Shown: piece after piece, positions 6,380 to 7,838 of the stretch | How the letters are laid out: every line of letters begins with the position of its first letter | Numbering within the stretch: position 1 is the stretch's first letter | Origin: Bryobacteraceae bacterium | GTDB lineage: Bacteria; Acidobacteriota; Terriglobia; Bryobacterales; Bryobacteraceae | Assembly: GCA_025350445.1 (NCBI GenBank) | Contig: JANXXV010000250.1 | Location: 1 to 7,838, forward strand | Direction: 5' to 3' | DNA length: 7,838 nucleotides | The notes under the pieces: generated by a model | Told to the model about the DNA's origin: nothing | The model's input: only the letters and a program-made list of their open reading frames with translations | Database searches by the model: none | Made by a program: the position numbers and the translations under genes

Positions 6380-7740
6380 TGCTGTTTCAAACGCCGCAGT
6401 TCATCCTCTTTTTACTGCTGGTGCTCTTCGCGTTCCATGCGGTGCCATTCCGCATCGGACGCTTTGTGCTGCTGGCTGCCAGTTACGCCTTCTACATGAT
6501 GTGGAACGCGAAGTTCGTGCTGCTTCTGCTGTTGCTGACGGTGGTGGACTTCTGCGCGGCTCTGCTGCTGTCCGGCAGTCAAGCGCGGAACAGGCGGATG
6601 TTGCTAGTCACCGGCATCTCGGCGAACCTCGGATTCCTGGCCTTCTTCAAGTACTACAATTTCTTCGCCTCGTCGCTGGCAAACCTGATCCACATCCCAG
6701 AGCAGAGCGTGCTGTTGCGGATCGTGCTTCCGGTGGGCATCAGCTTCCATACGTTTCAGAGCATCTCGTATCTGGTGGATGTCTTCCGCGGCGAACAACA
6801 GCCGGTTCGCAACTTCGTGGACTATGCGCTGTATATTGCATTCTTCCCGCAACTGGTGGCCGGACCCATTGTGAGGGCCCGCGATTTCTTCCGCGATCTG
6901 CATCACTGGCGGCCGCCCTCAGCGGAGGTCTTCAGCAGTGGCTGTTTCCTGATACTACAGGGCATGGTAAAGAAGGTGGTTCTCGCGGACCGGTTTGGAG
7001 CTGTAGCCGCCTTGTACTTTGGAAACGTGACGGCGCATCCGGGCGCGCTTTCCGCCTGGTCCGGGGCGTTCGCATTCGCGTTTCAGATTTATTTCGATTT
7101 CTCCGCTTACACCGATATCGCCATCGGCTCCGCGGCACTATTCGGCTTTCATTTCCCAGCCAATTTTCGCGATCCGTACTTTGCCACCAGTGTGACGGAC
7201 TTCTGGCGGCGCTGGCATATGTCGCTCTCCACCTGGTTGCGCGATTATCTCTACATCCCGTTGGGAGGGAACCGGCACGGTGCATGGGCCACGTATCGAA
7301 ATATCATGATCACCATGCTGCTGGGTGGACTTTGGCATGGGGCTAGTTGGAAGTTCGTGGTCTGGGGCGGCTATCAAGGGGCGCTGCTGTCCGCCGAACG
7401 GCTGTTCCCAGGCCGCGTTGCCATGCCGGCTTTCGTAAAAAGCTTGTCCACATTCGCTCTAATCTCCGTGGGCTGGGTGTTCTTTCGGGCGGATTCACTG
7501 CATGATGCGGGAATCGTGACGTCGCAGATGATTTCCTGTAGTGCGGGAACGTGGCTGCTGGGACCAACCCACCTTTTTCTTCTCGCGTGCACTATGATAA
7601 CTGCCCCAAGGCCGATGTTGGAACGCATCGCTCAATCGCCAGGCTGGACGAAAGTGCTTGTAATCGTCTGCGGCCTGACGCTGATTGAGTTGTTCGCGGC
7701 CGGTGAAGGCACCGTGCCGTTCATCTATTTTCAGTTCTGA
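6379..7740 (+). CDS. MBOAT family O-acyltransferase, AlgI-like
   Basis: A 453-residue polytopic membrane protein, within the usual size range of AlgI-type acyltransferases (about 450-520). It starts at ATG in a TGATG overlap with the preceding stop, so translation is probably coupled. Hydrophobic helices run from the N terminus (FILFLLLVLFAF) throughout. Family signatures appear in order: FFKYYNFF (89-96), LPVGISFHTFQSISYLVDV (117-135), FFPQLVAGPIVR (155-166), FQIYFDFSAYTDIAIG (235-250), the NFRDPYF segment (262-268), DFWRRWHMSLSTWLRDY (274-290) with H280, YIPLGGNR (292-299), and GGLWHGASWKFVVWG (316-330) with the catalytic histidine H320. The end, VPFIYFQF, is typical of a complete protein. 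AlgI-type enzymes pass an acyl group across the membrane to an extracytoplasmic carrier or sugar; the neighbouring SGNH protein is the probable transferase that finishes the reaction. Which polymer is modified cannot be told, since no glycan synthesis genes are visible. Confidence 0.95.
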   Translation: MLFQTPQFILFLLLVLFAFHAVPFRIGRFVLLAASYAFYMMWNAKFVLLLLLLTVVDFCAALLLSGSQARNRRMLLVTGISANLGFLAFFKYYNFFASSLANLIHIPEQSVLLRIVLPVGISFHTFQSISYLVDVFRGEQQPVRNFVDYALYIAFFPQLVAGPIVRARDFFRDLHHWRPPSAEVFSSGCFLILQGMVKKVVLADRFGAVAALYFGNVTAHPGALSAWSGAFAFAFQIYFDFSAYTDIAIGSAALFGFHFPANFRDPYFATSVTDFWRRWHMSLSTWLRDYLYIPLGGNRHGAWATYRNIMITMLLGGLWHGASWKFVVWGGYQGALLSAERLFPGRVAMPAFVKSLSTFALISVGWVFFRADSLHDAGIVTSQMISCSAGTWLLGPTHLFLLACTMITAPRPMLERIAQSPGWTKVLVIVCGLTLIELFAAGEGTVPFIYFQF

Positions 7741-7755
7741 GCAGCAGCACTCCGG

Positions 7756-7836
7756 CTAACGGCGCGGCCGCGGGATGCCATCTGTCTGCACTTCGCGAAT
7801 GTTTGTGGGCATCGACAATGATAGTGCCTGCACCAA
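7756..7836 (-). CDS. Possible C-terminal end of a further minus-strand gene (partial)
   Basis: On the minus strand a frame is open from the window edge to a TAG at 7758-7756, giving 26 residues that end NIREVQTDGIPRPRR. This would be the tail of a gene convergent with the MBOAT gene, leaving a 15-base gap. The evidence is only an open frame and a plausible basic tail. Another minus-strand frame is open here too, so it may be chance. No terminator hairpin with a T-run is visible after 7740. Confidence 0.25.
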   Translation of the reverse strand: MVQALSLSMPTNIREVQTDGIPRPRR

Positions 7837-7838
7837 AC

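Noticed and set aside
6501..7346. A 281-codon plus-strand frame inside the MBOAT gene
   Set aside because: It is a different frame of a gene with unmistakable MBOAT motifs; its translation has no membrane pattern or known domain.
7763..7772. CGCGGCCGCG palindrome after the MBOAT gene as a terminator
   Set aside because: It has no loop and no following T-run, and self-complementary GC words are expected in DNA of this composition.

Overview
This is a GC-rich, gene-dense chromosomal window. It reads most like an Acidobacteriota genome, perhaps near Bryobacterales/Solibacter. That placement is inferred from gene style only: an ECF43/TIGR02999-type sigma factor beside a large Ser/Thr kinase with TolB-like and TPR regions, and the small proteins around them. 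No rRNA, tRNA, CRISPR array, insertion sequence or prophage sequence was seen. The longest stretch without a confident gene is about 100 bases.

Left block (1-1617, + strand): the 3' end of dnaE (DNA polymerase III alpha), then accA (acetyl-CoA carboxylase carboxyltransferase alpha), then a small membrane-anchored four-cysteine protein whose GTG start overlaps the accA stop. The dnaE-accA order is the same as in E. coli, so this is probably an old housekeeping operon with a lineage-specific small gene attached.

Middle block (1618-5322, - strand): a probable three-gene operon, read right to left. It holds an ECF sigma factor, a 899-residue transmembrane Ser/Thr kinase (N-terminal helical module, kinase, membrane helix, TolB-like domain, about eight TPRs) that overlaps the sigma gene by 34 nt, and 28 nt further on a 108-residue protein that may have a cupredoxin-like fold. 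The sigma factor has a threonine where ordinary ECF factors have acidic residues in region 2.2. This fits activation by phosphorylation, as described for the EcfP/PknT pair of Vibrio. The small protein could be an output or accessory of that signalling unit, but its function is not known.

Right block (5396-7740, + strand, divergent from the sigma operon): an SGNH/GDSL-like membrane-anchored protein and an AlgI-type MBOAT acyltransferase, overlapping by one base. Together they look like an O-acylation module for an extracytoplasmic glycan. A perfect inverted repeat lies directly against the GTG start of the first gene. The last 98 bases may hold the tail of a further - strand gene.

The most interesting unit is the sigma factor-kinase-small protein operon. 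Its parts belong to recognisable families, so it is not a wholly new kind of system, but the specific circuit appears uncharacterised as far as can be judged from sequence alone.
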